Source of the DNA: Saccoglossus kowalevskii
Taxonomy: Eukaryota > Hemichordata > Enteropneusta > Harrimaniidae
DNA: 54,467 nt
Assembly (NCBI RefSeq): GCF_000003605.2
Contig: NW_003116231.1
Location: forward strand, 1 to 54,467
Direction of reading: 5' to 3'
The position numbers were made by a program, and so were the translations under genes. This document shows, piece after piece, positions 54,122 through 54,467 of this stretch; the stretch's first letter is position 1, and the number at the start of each line of letters is the position of its first letter. A model generated the notes under the pieces. The model was given only the letters and a program-made list of their open reading frames with translations. It was not told the DNA's origin and did no database searches.

Positions 54122-54403
54122 GACCCTCTCGCAACTGGCTGTGACTACTGTGTTACGGCTATCTCATTCAACTTACTTCCTCCTAATGTACTTTGACTAC
54201 TGTGTGACGGTTAACTCGTTCAACTGACTGTGACTACTGTTATACGGCTATCTCGTTCAACTGACCCTCTCGCAACTGGCTGTGACTACTGTGTTACGGC
54301 TATCTCATTCAACTTACTTCCTCCTAATGTACTTTGACTACTGTGTGACGGTTAACTCGTTCAACTGACTGTGACTACTGTTAGACGGCTATCTCGTTCA
54401 ACT
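54122..54403 (+). repeat. 141-bp tandem duplication containing the short monomer
   Basis: GACCCTCTCGCAACTGGC starts at 54122 and again at 54263. The 141-bp period equals 52 + 52 + 37, that is, the CTCGCAACTGGC unit, the CTAATGTAC unit and the short unit with its joint. The first copy has GTTATACGG where others have GTTAGACGG. Confidence 0.88.
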
Positions 54404-54467
54404 GACTTCCCCCAACTGACTGTGACTACTGTGTGACGACTATCTTGGTCAACTGACTCGTCCGAAA

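Larger units (their letters stand above)
1..54467 (+). repeat. 52-bp satellite array filling the whole window
   Basis: The window is a continuous head-to-tail array of a unit of about 52 bp, near 1,045 copies. A consensus-like copy is at 1984-2035: TGTGACTACTGTGTGACGG, then GCTATC, TCGTTCAACTGAC and TTCCTCCCAACTGAC. That copy has 16 T, 16 C, 10 A and 10 G. Common variants change the switch segment (TTGGTCAACTGAC, TTGGTCAAATGAC) and the right half (CGTCCGAAATGAC, CCTCTCAACTGAC, ATCCTCCC, CATCCCAAC, CATCCGAAATGAC). TTCCCCCAAC copies are 51 bp. Every monomer has the same orientation and the array runs off both ends. 52 is not a multiple of 3, and TGA occurs several times per unit, so all frames close quickly; the reverse strand is closed by TAG and TGA. 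No stretch over 300 bp lacks the repeat. Scale, homogenisation and nested structure fit a eukaryotic satellite; the family is not one I recognise. Confidence 0.98.

Noticed and set aside
1-54467. CRISPR array (regular repeats)
   Set aside because: There are no unique spacers. The whole 52-bp unit repeats, with variants shared among copies, and the array is far longer than any CRISPR locus.
1-54467. CENP-B box in the monomer
   Set aside because: The TTCGTCCGAAATGAC half matches the TTCG and central A of the box, but ends in TGAC where CGGG is required, so the essential right part is missing.
1-54467. Telomeric repeats, rDNA spacer or tRNA-like sequence
   Set aside because: I saw no TTAGGG-like or TTAGG-like runs, no rRNA-like segments and no tRNA arms or anticodon pattern; the unit explains all of the sequence.
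1-54467. Repeat-protein gene with a 52-bp coding period
   Set aside because: 52 is not a multiple of three, so each unit shifts the frame, and TGA or TAG closes every frame on both strands within a few units.
1-54467. One simple long higher-order period
   Set aside because: Distances between the GGCAATGAC tags vary from 415 bp to over 5 kb, and the best block partners lie at many different offsets, so no single period describes the window.
1-54467. GTGAC...GTGAC in the left half as a hairpin or protein-binding palindrome
   Set aside because: The two copies are direct repeats, not inverted ones, so they do not form a stem.

Overview
The window is one uninterrupted satellite DNA array. From the first base to the last it is head-to-tail copies of a unit of about 52 bp, roughly 1,045 copies, all in the same orientation. 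I find no unique sequence, transposon, RNA gene, CRISPR array, promoter or credible protein-coding gene. A homogenised array this long, with nested higher-order repeats, points to a eukaryotic nuclear genome (a heterochromatic, centromeric, subtelomeric or similar satellite block, probably from a long-read assembly). Nothing in the sequence lets me name the species or a known satellite family, and both window ends lie inside the array.

Monomer: a clean copy is at 1984-2035. It starts TGTGACTACTGTGTGACGG, then has GCTATC, a switch segment (TCGTTCAACTGAC or TTGGTCAAATGAC), and a right half such as TTCCTCCCAACTGAC, TTCGTCCGAAATGAC, TTCCTCTCAACTGAC, ATCCTCCCAACTGAC or TTCATCCCAACTGAC. A right half with TTCCCCC gives a 51-bp unit. 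The monomer contains CAACTGAC twice, 15 bp apart. Loss of exactly 15 bp between these copies makes a 37-bp short unit that recurs about 29 times.

Layout: monomer variants follow in recognisable order as higher-order cassettes. One rare variant, GGCAATGAC, tags 33 places and is often spaced by whole numbers of monomers (415, 467, 520 bp). About 1-31.4 kb and 41-54.5 kb are built from the same set of cassettes. Between 31.4 and 40.9 kb four copies of a more diverged cassette (A-D) are interspersed; B, C and D are spaced 1,494 and 1,027 bp apart with the same flank on one side. Superimposed on this are long duplicated blocks (0.6 to about 2.1 kb) that keep a constant offset over many shared private variants, for example offsets 22,644, 43,905, 18,280, 25,895/25,480/25,584 and 19,718. 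Different blocks pair with different partners, so the array is a mosaic of copied segments, as expected from repeated unequal exchange, conversion or replication-based copying.

Nothing here looks like an encoded system. The interest lies in array architecture: the 15-bp deletion mechanism with a matched long/short pair of loci, the ordered nested duplications, the diverged cassettes, local mutation clusters, and a dense regular field of CAACTG motifs on one strand.
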